Assembly (NCBI GenBank): GCA_019155205.2
Contig: JAHNZQ020003149.1
Span: 199,073-263,072 of the forward strand
Source: Gracilaria vermiculophylla
Lineage: Eukaryota > Rhodophyta > Florideophyceae > Gracilariales > Gracilariaceae
Reading direction: 5' to 3'
DNA length: 64,000 bases
Shown here: positions 38,070 through 48,652 of the stretch, one piece after another
How the letters are laid out: the number at the start of each line of letters is the position of its first letter
Numbering within the stretch: position 1 is the first letter of the stretch
The notes under the pieces: model-generated
The model's database searches: none
What the model was told of the DNA's origin: nothing
Seen by the model: only the letters and a program-made list of their open reading frames with translations
Translations under genes and position numbers: made by a program

Positions 38070-40358
38070 TTAATACAGAGGCTCCTGGTTTGAAGCCGTG
38101 GCACTGTCGTCGTAATAGCCCTGTCGACGCATTTCTTCATCCATCTTGAATGATTCTTGATCCTCTTCTTCATTTGCTCGTCCTTGAGTATCTCTGATTA
38201 CTGGACCCATTCTCGGGGGGGAATCGTATGCGTCGCCAGTGGGATGCGAATCTCTTTGCTCATTGCCGACCGTCAAGTACCCAAAACACAGGGCTGACAA
38301 CGGTATAAGTGCCACAATTACTAGTACGATTATGGCTGCCAACAGTGGACCACTGAGTCCCCCCAGTACACTTTCCGGATTGCTTACGGCATCAACTACT
38401 GCTGGTGATGAGGCATCATATACCGCCGCGTTTAACACAGCCAGTCGGCCCGGGGGGATCCAGATGTCCTGAGCAACCTTGTTTCCAATTTCCGCTCCGT
38501 TGTTCCTAACATCGCTCGCGATCTTATCGGCGTCTTTCGGAACTGGAATGGTATACGTGACAATAATCCCTGTGGTATTTGACTTCAAATTGGTCAAACT
38601 CCCGTTCGTTTGGTTCTCGGGATGATTCCCGATTGCTTTTGAAAGAGACTGAGAAAGTTGTCTTGACTTGTGTTCCGAAAAAGTCGGAATGCTGTAGTTG
38701 GCCAGAAAAATGGACACAAGAACATGTTGCACACTGTCTGTACTATTCCCAGAAGAAATAATCGCCGTTTGATTCGGGGCGAACGTGGTCAAGAGCGGAT
38801 TGCCAAGAACGTTCTTGGCTGTCCGAAGGGAGCTGGATGGAGGAATAATGACATGAACATTCGATTCATAGAAGTCACGTTTTTCACTCGTTCGAATGTA
38901 CACGGTCTGTATGGGACTTATTCGAAGATGCTCGATTGCATACGGATCAGTCATCCCTATTTCAGACATGCGAGCGCTGGGGTATTCCCTCTCAAGGTTT
39001 GATGCAGAGCCGTTTGCCACGGTGAACGGGTCTAACGAGAACTTGGTTGAGAAAAGATCGTTGTCTGGTCGCATGCTCCCTGTTGGCATAGGCTCCATGC
39101 TAGACAGCACGTCCGGGGTGTGTTCGAGAGAATCGACTTCAGAATCCTTCAAGCCCATCAGGGCGACCTCGATCTTGTTCAATATGACTGGATCTTCTTT
39201 TCCAGGAGGCTGAACCACAAACGCAATAGTCTGAATCGGTTGATCGAACCGTGATAGAGCCATATCCGCGGACGCGTATCGATTCATATCTAGGTCAATA
39301 ATGAAATCTGTTGCATTGAATGGTTGATCCGGTTGTATAATGTTGTACATTTGGAGGTAAATAACTTCTGTCCCATAGTAATCAAGAAGGATTGTTGTGC
39401 CCGGCTGAATAAGGACGACGGGGAACACAATATCTGGTTTCTTCACGAACAATCTTACATCCGTTTCAAAGATTTCATCGTCTACTTCAATCTGCGGAAA
39501 AGACATTTTGATGATTGAGGCACCGCTTCGCTCCGGGTTCACAGTGATGCGAAGGCTTTGGTCAGTGTCATTAAAACATATACCGCAGCGCATGATTTGG
39601 TTGGATGGATGCATGGATTCCATCGGGGGATGGACTAGAGAGCACGAGTCATTGTACGAAACGAGTGCAGAATTTGTACCAAACATGACATCCTCAACTC
39701 GTACCTGCGCATCGGAAAGAACGGCCTTCAACGAGGGTGGAGAGACGGCGACGTCGGGACCAACGGGTTGGTACTCAACTTGCAACCGAAGATTTCGGGC
39801 GTCCGTGTTACTATTAAACGACGAGGGATTGAGTGAAAGACCCGGAGAATTTATACCAGATGCAATTGACAGCGGAGTTGGGTTCTCAGAAGCATAGACA
39901 ACAATACCGGCCACGGTATACGTGCCGGACGCACGATACTGAGATATGTTTGTGTAGACTAGGAGGTTGTAGGTGGCAACGCCGACGAGACCATCAAACT
40001 CATGAAAGAGAGTAAAGTTGACCAGAGTATGCGAAGGGTGCGAGAACTGTTGTATCGTTTCCGAAGCGGCGGTAATAATGCTCGGGCGCGTTGGAATGTG
40101 AATGATCGCCGAGATAGTTTCGTAGGGCCGAAGATGGAGAATGAAGGTGATGCGACTTTCAGCGGCGCCATTGTTGAGCAAGATGGTTTTGTTGACGTTC
40201 TCAGTTGTTGTAAGGCGGTGAGGGGCGGTGGAGTTGAAGGGGTGACGGACTAAGTCGTGGGTGGCGTGATGCTGCACGGGGGTGGCGCGTGCGACAGCGA
40301 CGAGGGCGAAGAAGGACAGGATGAAGCTGAGGGCGGCATGGGCTTGCGACGGACGCAT
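38070..40358 (-). CDS. Large type I membrane glycoprotein of unknown function
   Basis: This 762-residue protein begins with a signal peptide (MRPSQAHAALSFILSFFALV, cleavage near ARA). A long extracytosolic region of about 640 residues follows, beta-rich by appearance, nearly Cys-free, with many N-x-S/T sites (NST, NKT, NFT, NIS, NDS, NDT, NAT, NGS, NQT, NST, NYS, NTT). One transmembrane helix lies at about 668-695 (PLLAAIIVLVIVALIPLSAL). The cytosolic tail of about 65 residues is acidic, with YYDD and a C-terminal EPLY, possible tyrosine-type sorting signals. I know no matching family. A receptor, adhesin or cargo-like role in the secretory pathway is inferred only from topology. Intronless. 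Confidence 0.7.
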   Translation of the reverse strand: MRPSQAHAALSFILSFFALVAVARATPVQHHATHDLVRHPFNSTAPHRLTTTENVNKTILLNNGAAESRITFILHLRPYETISAIIHIPTRPSIITAASETIQQFSHPSHTLVNFTLFHEFDGLVGVATYNLLVYTNISQYRASGTYTVAGIVVYASENPTPLSIASGINSPGLSLNPSSFNSNTDARNLRLQVEYQPVGPDVAVSPPSLKAVLSDAQVRVEDVMFGTNSALVSYNDSCSLVHPPMESMHPSNQIMRCGICFNDTDQSLRITVNPERSGASIIKMSFPQIEVDDEIFETDVRLFVKKPDIVFPVVLIQPGTTILLDYYGTEVIYLQMYNIIQPDQPFNATDFIIDLDMNRYASADMALSRFDQPIQTIAFVVQPPGKEDPVILNKIEVALMGLKDSEVDSLEHTPDVLSSMEPMPTGSMRPDNDLFSTKFSLDPFTVANGSASNLEREYPSARMSEIGMTDPYAIEHLRISPIQTVYIRTSEKRDFYESNVHVIIPPSSSLRTAKNVLGNPLLTTFAPNQTAIISSGNSTDSVQHVLVSIFLANYSIPTFSEHKSRQLSQSLSKAIGNHPENQTNGSLTNLKSNTTGIIVTYTIPVPKDADKIASDVRNNGAEIGNKVAQDIWIPPGRLAVLNAAVYDASSPAVVDAVSNPESVLGGLSGPLLAAIIVLVIVALIPLSALCFGYLTVGNEQRDSHPTGDAYDSPPRMGPVIRDTQGRANEEEDQESFKMDEEMRRQGYYDDSATASNQEPLY

Positions 40359-41056
40359 GTTGGAGCATACGCGGGGGATGGATGTTGGGCAGCGAAGCGA
40401 GGCGGCGATGACAGCCGCATAAGTTCGCTCGCGAGCAGGTCAAGAGCGCGGCATCGGAGGAACGGGGCGGCGACGCAGCCGCAAGGCTGCGGTGAAAAAG
40501 CAGTCGCGGGAGCATGACGAAAGAGCAGCGGCGAGATAATGGAGCGCGCACTCGGCGGGGAGGCGGCGCGGCGGCGGCGTGCATTGAAGGAGCATGCATT
40601 GCGCAGGCGGGCGAGAGGCGCAACGCGGCGGAGCGCGAGGCAGTTGCCGCCACGGCGCGCGCGCCACGGCAGTGTTCATTGGGTGCGTGCGCGCGCCGTG
40701 TCCAATGAACGGCGCGCGGCACAAAATCTGCCGCGGAGCGGACCGCCACCGTCGCGCCCTTCGGCGCGCGCCGCAGGTCGCTGCCGCTGCCGTCGACGGC
40801 GGCAACGGCCGCCTCGCGAGCGCACCTGCCGGCGTGCGTGCGCCTGCTTTCCCCCCTGCGGTGGCGGGGCCGGGCCACTTTTCGCCGCGCGGAGCGAGAG
40901 TGTCGACCGCGACCCGCACTCGGTTTCGCTGGTGCAGTTCCGGCGTTTGCTTCGCGCTTCCTCATCGTCCCAGATGTGGCTTGCGTCTCGTCTTCCGCTT
41001 CCCATGCTGTCAACGTCTTGACGCTTCTGCCTGCGTCGTCTCTCGGCCCCTCAACC
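40359..41056. promoter_or_regulatory. Divergent GC-rich region of the membrane protein and F-box genes
   Basis: About 700 bp between head-to-head starts. The centre (40440-40900) is very GC-rich, with several long chance frames on both strands. The paired sequences GCGCGCCACGGCAGTGTTCATTGG and CCAATGAACGGCGCGCG near 40655-40715 form an inverted repeat with a short loop. Confidence 0.45.
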
Positions 41057-42559
41057 ATGTCTCGTGCAATGCTGCCCTCGACACCCTCCACTCATCGCTG
41101 CCCGCCGTGTCCACCACGTCCCGCCCCACATGTACCCGCTTCTTCCACCGTCGCGCTCATGCAGCTGCCGCCCGAACTGCTGCGACGCATTATGCTCTAC
41201 ACCCTCAACGCCAAAGAGCCCCCCTCAGCGCACCCCTGGCACGAGGCCTTCTTCAACGCCGCAGACTGCGGGTCATTACGGAATGCAATCGCCTTTGCCT
41301 TCACCTGCAAGCCGATGTTCGATATTTTTCGCACTTCGCTCACGAGCGTTAAACTTGTCAGCTCCTGGCAGACCGAGCAGAGAACTTTAATCTCTGCCTG
41401 CGAAATCGCCGCCAACACGCTCCGAGCAATACATTTAGAGTGCTCAGCACCGGTTTCTCCAGCCTTGAAACGCGTCATCGACTTGCGTCCACCTATACGT
41501 CATTTCGTTCTCATAGGTGTCAATATTAGCAAGCAGCTCATGAGTGATCTTGTCCGTAACTTGGGTCCTTCGCTTCGCAGGTTGGTCATCTCTGCCGCCC
41601 CAAGCTTAGACGATACAATCGTGGATATTATCTCGTTTCATTGTCCAAAGCTTCGTTTTCTCGAACTGGGAGGCTCTCGCCGAGTCACATCGTGCAGCTT
41701 GAATCTTCTGTTCGAACGAATCGGGCCCAAACTAGAGGCTCTGGAACTCAATGGACTACATCACGAGTCCCATGATAACCACGTCCTATTCGCCGTCACA
41801 AACCATTGCAAGATCTTGGCTTCCCTCCGACTGCTCAACCTGCGATGGGTTTCGGACTCCGCGTTGCAACTCTTTTTCAAACTCCGCGCGTTTCATCTGA
41901 CCGAATTTCATATCGAGCGCTGCAGTCTGGTCACAGTGCACTCGCTTTGTGCTGTGGCTCAGTATTGCTCAGCACTTGAGAAGTTGTTCTTCTCCCTTGA
42001 TAGAGATCGAATTAACTGGAGCCTTTTGTCTCCTTCACCTGCTCCCGAACCTTCCACATCTTGTTCATTGCACAGCAGTTTTGAATCATCCAACTACTCC
42101 ATCGGCGAATCAGCTGTGGTTCAAATATCACGTCGATGCCGAAAATTACAGCACATCAGCCTACGCGAGTTGAAACTAAACGACTTTGCAGTAGAACAAA
42201 TATCACTCGCCTTTGGAAGCAATCTTCGTGTTCTAAGCCTTAGACGGTGCGCGGGATTAACCGATGCTGCTTTATTTTCCCTCGCCGAAAACGTAACTTC
42301 CTTGACATCTCTTGACGTGTCACATAACCCATATCTTACAGATCAGGGGCTCTCTACAATGCTCGCCGCCTTAAAGCACAATCTCCGAGAACTCCACGTG
42401 ATTGGCTGCAACGGATTAACCGATGCGTTGCTGCGAAGAGTGATCCCGAAGTTCGCAAGACGCTTGCGGCTTATTGGATTGTCTTATTGTAATTTTTCTC
42501 CCCAAGCGGTTAACTCAGTGAAAGCATCGTTACCGTGCCTGGTATTACATGGCGGCTAG
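41057..42559 (+). CDS. F-box/leucine-rich-repeat protein (FBXL-like)
   Basis: This 500-residue protein has an F-box-like start near residue 35 (MQLPPELLRRIMLYTL) followed by cysteine-containing LRRs of the FBXL type: LRRLVISAAPSLDDTIVDII, LRFLELGGSRRVTSCSLNLL, LQHISLRELKLNDFAVEQI, LRVLSLRRCAGLTDAALFSL, LTSLDVSHNPYLTDQGLS and LRELHVIGCNGLTDALLR. Such proteins present substrates to SCF ubiquitin ligases. The NEDD8 gene that would activate cullins lies 9 kb away. The frame is open upstream to 40838, but ATG 41057 is the first in good context past the GC-rich promoter. Substrate unknown. Intronless. Confidence 0.82.
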   Translation: MSRAMLPSTPSTHRCPPCPPRPAPHVPASSTVALMQLPPELLRRIMLYTLNAKEPPSAHPWHEAFFNAADCGSLRNAIAFAFTCKPMFDIFRTSLTSVKLVSSWQTEQRTLISACEIAANTLRAIHLECSAPVSPALKRVIDLRPPIRHFVLIGVNISKQLMSDLVRNLGPSLRRLVISAAPSLDDTIVDIISFHCPKLRFLELGGSRRVTSCSLNLLFERIGPKLEALELNGLHHESHDNHVLFAVTNHCKILASLRLLNLRWVSDSALQLFFKLRAFHLTEFHIERCSLVTVHSLCAVAQYCSALEKLFFSLDRDRINWSLLSPSPAPEPSTSCSLHSSFESSNYSIGESAVVQISRRCRKLQHISLRELKLNDFAVEQISLAFGSNLRVLSLRRCAGLTDAALFSLAENVTSLTSLDVSHNPYLTDQGLSTMLAALKHNLRELHVIGCNGLTDALLRRVIPKFARRLRLIGLSYCNFSPQAVNSVKASLPCLVLHGG

Positions 42560-42629
42560 CCAGGTCCCATACTTTCAAACATAGTAGGGTCGGCATTCAA
42601 TAGAAACGGTCAAATTCAGTTACAGAGTG

Positions 42630-43769
42630 CTATTCTTCTAGTTCTGAAACAAGCCGGGTCGCAATCGGATGAGGGCAGTCTCCTTTTGCAGCTTCGCGAT
42701 ACCAGAACAGAGATAGATTGGTGTCCTTTTTGAGCCATTTCCCTTCATTTAAGCATATGGCGAGGTAAACCTGTGCCTCTTTACAATCCAACAAGGCGGC
42801 CTGTTTCAAGCAATCCATTGCATGGCCAAGTACTCCAGGCTGCCCGACACTATGCAACAAGTACAGAGCGCACTTCAGAAGCAACCAAGGATCGCCCGCG
42901 GTGAGAATGCCTGGGTAAGACATTTGTAAAACGTGGTTTAGGGAAACGGCGTTTCCTGCGGCCATATAAGCTGACTTTGCCACAAGGGAATTTGGCAGCG
43001 TTCCAATGCCAATCTCAAAGCTGAGGCCGGTCCAAATCAAGCATCCAGGAGCGTTCATCTCGATTCCAAGGTGGATGAGATACAAAAACTTACCTTCGTC
43101 TCGCCCGTTTCCATATGTACCGGCGAGAGAACATAAGGCCTGGATTTCCACGGCATCCGCCGAGCCTTGAAGAATGGCGCGACGTAGAAATCCGTACGCC
43201 GTTTTGGGCGACTGTTCCACAGCGAGCCCAAAAATATGAGCGATGGCCAAGTACACAAGCGCGTCGCAAGAACCCATATCCGCTGCTTGCGCGTAAGAAT
43301 CGTACGCGCGTTGAAGATTTTGAGGAAAGTCATGACATCCGAAACGGTAATTGAAGCCTATTTGGTTGTGCGTAACTCTGTTCATGACCATTCTGTATAT
43401 CTGAGGGCTGCTGGGAGTCGCGATGTTGTCGTTGTCTGGCGCAGTCTCCGATCCCAATGCAGAGATGATTTGTGGTGTGGAACTTGACGCGTCGACAGGT
43501 CGCGCGCTTTTCTGCAATGGGTTGGAAACATCGTCTTGCCTGTTGACGACGTTGGAAATCGGAAGCGTTACACCGCTGAGCGCAGGCTGCGTCGGAAGTG
43601 GCGCTGTAGCTTCTTCTGGGGTAGCGGCGGGTGAAACGAGTTCATCGGCACTTTGGTCCACTTCCGATGAGCTAAAACGCAGATGGTCCGGCAAGGGTTG
43701 CAAAGTTAGACCGGAGGAGTCGGAGCTGAGAGACACGCGAGGCTCGTCGCTGCCGTGTGGGCTCGTCAT
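42630..43769 (-). CDS. Sel1-like repeat (SLR) protein
   Basis: This 379-residue protein has a Ser/Pro/Asp-rich, probably disordered first 130 residues and then Sel1-type alpha-alpha repeats: AYDSYAQAADMGSCDALVYL, AYGFLRRAILQGSADAVEIQ, AMDCLKQAALLDCKEAQVYL and LFWYREAAKGDCP. These repeats act as protein scaffolds in signalling, ERAD and cell-cycle contexts. A GTAAGT lies in the coding frame near 43093, but no downstream AG restores the frame, so I keep it as one exon. The 3' end is only 70 bp from that of the F-box gene (convergent). Partner unknown. Confidence 0.78.
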   Translation of the reverse strand: MTSPHGSDEPRVSLSSDSSGLTLQPLPDHLRFSSSEVDQSADELVSPAATPEEATAPLPTQPALSGVTLPISNVVNRQDDVSNPLQKSARPVDASSSTPQIISALGSETAPDNDNIATPSSPQIYRMVMNRVTHNQIGFNYRFGCHDFPQNLQRAYDSYAQAADMGSCDALVYLAIAHIFGLAVEQSPKTAYGFLRRAILQGSADAVEIQALCSLAGTYGNGRDEGKFLYLIHLGIEMNAPGCLIWTGLSFEIGIGTLPNSLVAKSAYMAAGNAVSLNHVLQMSYPGILTAGDPWLLLKCALYLLHSVGQPGVLGHAMDCLKQAALLDCKEAQVYLAICLNEGKWLKKDTNLSLFWYREAAKGDCPHPIATRLVSELEE

Positions 43770-44312
43770 GTGAGGTTGTCGAAAGCGCGTGTGGTGTGCA
43801 ACAAAGCGCTGACGATGGGGCGTGGGTGATAGGTGGCTATGTGAAAGCTGTCGCGGACGTGAAGCAGAGCCGGGTGGGTGGGTTTGAAAGCATGCGCAAC
43901 GCCGTCAGCACGGGGACGACGCGGTGTGCGCGCCATGGCTGAGCCGTTTGGAGCAAAAGTTGAAAGCTGGGCGACGCAAAGAGATCTGCGCTCAGTGACA
44001 CCGTCAGCGACGGCGCGCCGCGCGTCGCCGACATCGTCTCTTGAGACGGTTGCGGGGGGCTCGACGATTCGAGGCGCTCGGGCGCATGCGTCGTGGGCAG
44101 CCACCCTTGAAAAGGCTTCGGCACTCCTGGCGCCACTGGCAATTGTGCGGCGTCCTCAATTGAATGCCGTGCACTCAAATTGATCGCTGACGGCTCGCCT
44201 CTGCTGGCAGCGGCGGCGGCAGCGTTCACAAGTCGTGACAAAGACGCGCACAGACCCGGCGCTTCTCGCACGGCCACCCGCCGACAGCGCTGCGATTCAA
44301 CAGCTGGCCGAG
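43770..44312. promoter_or_regulatory. Divergent region of the Sel1 and LLPH-like genes
   Basis: About 540 bp, GC-rich, with overlapping chance frames on both strands. It must hold both promoters. No clear element is seen. Confidence 0.4.
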
Positions 44313-44849
44313 ATGGCGAAGAGCAAGCGCAGCAAGGTCAAAATGGCGTACAAGGCAATGCGCCGCGCAGTCATGGAGCCCATTCACGACGCCAAGCTGC
44401 GAGAGCAGGCTGAGAAGGTCTACGGCGCCATCGGACTGCCCCTCCCAGATCCAAGGACGGAGGAGCAAAAGATGCGCCCCCGGAGTCACGGTGGCTTCGA
44501 GCTCACGTCAACCTTCGCTCCAACGCCAGATGCGCCCAAACTGAACGTCGTGCACGGACCGCTCGCAAACGATGATGGACGCATGGCGCTCAAGAAGGAA
44601 GTCGTTGGTTTCCCCATGCCCGGCGCCGCAGCGGAGGCACGCATGAGGGCGGAGAATCCCACTCGCGCCTCAAGTGCCATGCTTGTAGATGACGAAGAAT
44701 ACGAACAGGTCGCTGACAGCCCTTACTTTTATCCTCGAAGAGAGCGACGCGGTGGTGGCATTAAGAAGAAGCGTCGGGAAAGAAAAACGCGCAAGAAGAG
44801 CAAGACAAAGAACACCACCTCGGCCATGCAAGTGCAAGTCGCCAGCTAG
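44313..44849 (+). CDS. LLPH/DUF2423-like nucleolar protein
   Basis: This 178-residue protein starts MAKSKRSKVKMAYKAMRRAV, the hallmark start of the learning-associated-protein-homologue (LLPH/YBL028C, DUF2423) family, MAKSxRSK followed by basic helices. The middle is Pro/Gly-rich and the C-terminus is a dense Lys/Arg tail (GGIKKKRRERKTRKKSKTKN), a strong nuclear and nucleolar signal. Homologues associate with early pre-60S particles. The frame is open to 44235, but its extension lacks conservation and an ATG in good context. Convergent with adenylate kinase. Confidence 0.72.
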   Translation: MAKSKRSKVKMAYKAMRRAVMEPIHDAKLREQAEKVYGAIGLPLPDPRTEEQKMRPRSHGGFELTSTFAPTPDAPKLNVVHGPLANDDGRMALKKEVVGFPMPGAAAEARMRAENPTRASSAMLVDDEEYEQVADSPYFYPRRERRGGGIKKKRRERKTRKKSKTKNTTSAMQVQVAS

Positions 44850-45068
44850 CCTAATCTCTGCATCCTGAGCGCCCCTATTGCTGCTAGTCAAATCGCCTCT
44901 ATCGACCCCACGGCGTCAACTCCGTATAAAGCTCGATGTCACCACGCTTTTTGTGCTCACAATCTGTTCAAAAATGTTTCATTAAGGTAACTTAATCAAT
45001 GTAAAGCCTTGTCGCAAAACTGGCGCATTGGTGAACTCCCATCCGTCACCCCAACCGAACCGAGACAC

Positions 45069-46610
<1,542 letters not shown>

Positions 46611-46880
46611 TCACTCCGCCTTGTCCTTTTCGCTAATTGCGCGCTTGATTTCCTGACGCCGCGACTTGTCGAGACGCAGCTCGGTGGCGGTCTCTGCGGC
46701 GATGAAGGCCATGAAAGAGATGAAGGCGACAACGGCCACGGCGACGAGGATGAGCAAGAAGACGACGGAGCTGCCATCGGCGTCGCGCGCGGCCGGCAAC
46801 GTCTTGGCCAGCCACGTGACAGCCCCGACCGACGACACGGCCGCGATGACGGCCACCGCCGTATGCTCGAACGACAGCAT
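46611..46880 (-). CDS. Small two-helix membrane protein, unknown
   Basis: The product is 89 residues, starting MLSFEHTAVAVIAAVSSVGA. It has two hydrophobic helices, about residues 8-30 and 39-64 (VVFLLILVAVAVVAFISFMA), and a charged cytosolic-type tail ending RRQEIKRAISEKDKAE. The ATG at 46880 is the natural start; upstream sequence in this frame is Arg/Ser-rich promoter-like. It is divergent from SURF4 with about 590 bp between starts. I do not recognise the family. Confidence 0.5.
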   Translation of the reverse strand: MLSFEHTAVAVIAAVSSVGAVTWLAKTLPAARDADGSSVVFLLILVAVAVVAFISFMAFIAAETATELRLDKSRRQEIKRAISEKDKAE

Positions 46881-47467
46881 TGCTCCCACAACGTCGCTGA
46901 CGCGGCGCCGCGAACGCGCCCTCCGACGCGATGCAGCCAACTGCCCAACCGCGCGCGGCTTGCAACCGCTCCGACGATGGCGCGTCTCCCCGTGCGGACG
47001 GCCGCAGGCCTGCCGGCGAACCATACGGCAGTTCGGTACGACATTGCACACACGTGTACAACTACCACACGGCGGCCCGCCCTCGGCATGCAACGCCGTG
47101 CGCGCGCGGCCTATCGTGTGTGACGTCATCGCACAGCTTACACTGGTAGCGTTTTGTGCCATGCAGCCGCAAACGGTCGCGGCGATCGCGCTTCGTGCTT
47201 GGCAGATCGTGGGCCGCGCCGGCGCGCAGGCGCGCGGTGGCGCCGACAACAATAAACGCAGCCTCGCGGCCAGCACCGTCGTCGACACACGCCGCTCCTC
47301 GTCACTGCGCCCATACCCCAATACGCACCGCCTCTGCTCCCGCCCTCAGACCTTTCTGCATGTGAGCCGCCAACAGCTGTCTATTGTGCTTGCTTTTGCT
47401 CTTGCGCACCTGCCGCCTTCCGCCGCCGCCTTCTCGCCAGCCGTTCCGCACAAATCATTCAGCGCTC
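46881..47467. promoter_or_regulatory. Divergent region of the small membrane protein and SURF4
   Basis: About 590 bp, GC-rich, with a Cys-rich chance frame. A pyrimidine-rich tract (47385-47440) precedes SURF4. No defined element. Confidence 0.4.
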
Positions 47468-48328
47468 ATGGACGTGCTTCGTGCCATCGACTCGCATCCT
47501 GTCATTCGTGATGCCACAACGCACTTCAATCGGCTCAAGCGAAGTGCCAGACCGTACGTTCCCTTCATCACTCGCGCCTTGCTCGTGTTGGCTTTTGCAG
47601 AAGATGCCGCTCGCACCCTCATAGAGTACCGCTCGCAGCTGCAGTTTTTCAAGCGCGAACTGGCCGTACCAAGGCTGTTTGCGATGCTGTTTATCGCCGT
47701 CTCGACGTCAGCCACATTTGTGGGCTGCGCAATGGTGTTTTTCACCAAGAGGGAGAAGAAGGGCGCGCAGTTGTTGATGTTTGCCACCGTGTACCAGCAG
47801 CTGGTGTACGGGCGACACTCGCCCATCACCAGTGGCAACATGGGATTCCTCATCCGCAACATGTGCCTGTGCGGCACGCTCATGCTGCTGATGAGCGGGC
47901 AGCGAATCAAGGACGGGCTGCCGGCGCTGCCGGGGCTGCCCGACGCGCCGGACAGGCACGGCAAGCGGCACAGCGTGGCGCTGATGACCAGACTGCTGCT
48001 GGCGTTGCTCACGCTGGAGATGCTGGACGTCATTGGATGGACGTGGGCGGTGGCCATTGTGCCGGTGGCGTGTGCGGTCGTGGTGGGCTACAAGACGGAC
48101 TTGATGGGCGTGCTGCTGATGGTGTTTTACGTCGTGGCCACGATAAGCAGCAAGCAGTTCTGGATGATTGACGCGTCGGCGCACGTGTACGCGGCGTTCA
48201 AGCGAGACGTGATGCGATTCGAGTTCCTGCAGACCATCTCCATCATGAGCGGACTGCTGATGCTGATCATGAGCGGGCCCGGCGCGCTATCGCTGGACGA
48301 GAAGCTCAAGCGCGGCAAGGCGTGGTAG
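47468..48328 (+). CDS. SURF4: SURF4/Erv29-type ER cargo receptor
   Basis: This 286-residue polytopic membrane protein fits SURF4/Erv29. Landmarks are RPYVPFITRALLVLAFAEDA at the first helix, GFLIRNMCLCGTLMLLMSGQ in the centre, DVIGWTWAVAIVPVA, and the C-terminal block EFLQTISIMSGLLMLIMSGP followed by GALSLDEKLKRGKAW. Seven or so hydrophobic segments are visible. The family packages soluble secretory proteins into COPII vesicles. The usual C-terminal dilysine signal is changed to a K-x-K-R-x-K-x-W arrangement, so ER retrieval may use a variant. The ATG at 47468 follows the pyrimidine tract. Convergent with the CobW gene. Intronless and GC-rich in its second half. Confidence 0.87.
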   Translation: MDVLRAIDSHPVIRDATTHFNRLKRSARPYVPFITRALLVLAFAEDAARTLIEYRSQLQFFKRELAVPRLFAMLFIAVSTSATFVGCAMVFFTKREKKGAQLLMFATVYQQLVYGRHSPITSGNMGFLIRNMCLCGTLMLLMSGQRIKDGLPALPGLPDAPDRHGKRHSVALMTRLLLALLTLEMLDVIGWTWAVAIVPVACAVVVGYKTDLMGVLLMVFYVVATISSKQFWMIDASAHVYAAFKRDVMRFEFLQTISIMSGLLMLIMSGPGALSLDEKLKRGKAW

Positions 48329-48652
48329 CGCGCGCGCGCGCGCGCGAGGGCGTGCAGAAGCATCTATCTTGTACTTTGCAGACAGCTCGACAATGACGTG
48401 TCGACATATCATCGCCGCCGCGAGGCGCGCGCGCCGCCACGCGTGGCACAGCTGCGCCGGGTCACACGCAGCGGCGCAAGGCGCCGCACGTGACGGGCGA
48501 GACACGACGAAGGTGCCGTGCGAAACATAAAACCAAATCAACACGGCGCCAAGGCCGTGGCGCATGCCACGTCGCTGGCGCCCGCCGTCGCAATTGCGAT
48601 TGCATCCACTCACAGCGCGCCGTTCGCGTCCGCAGCCGTTGAGCTTCGCCCT
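48329..48652. other. Convergent intergenic region with (CG)n
   Basis: About 320 bp between SURF4 and the CobW gene. A (CG)9-10 run sits directly after the SURF4 stop (near 48329-48346). No gene. Confidence 0.5.

Noticed and set aside
43060..43100. GTAAGT inside the Sel1 gene as a possible intron
   Set aside because: No downstream AG within reasonable distance keeps the Sel1 frame, which is open and conserved across the site.
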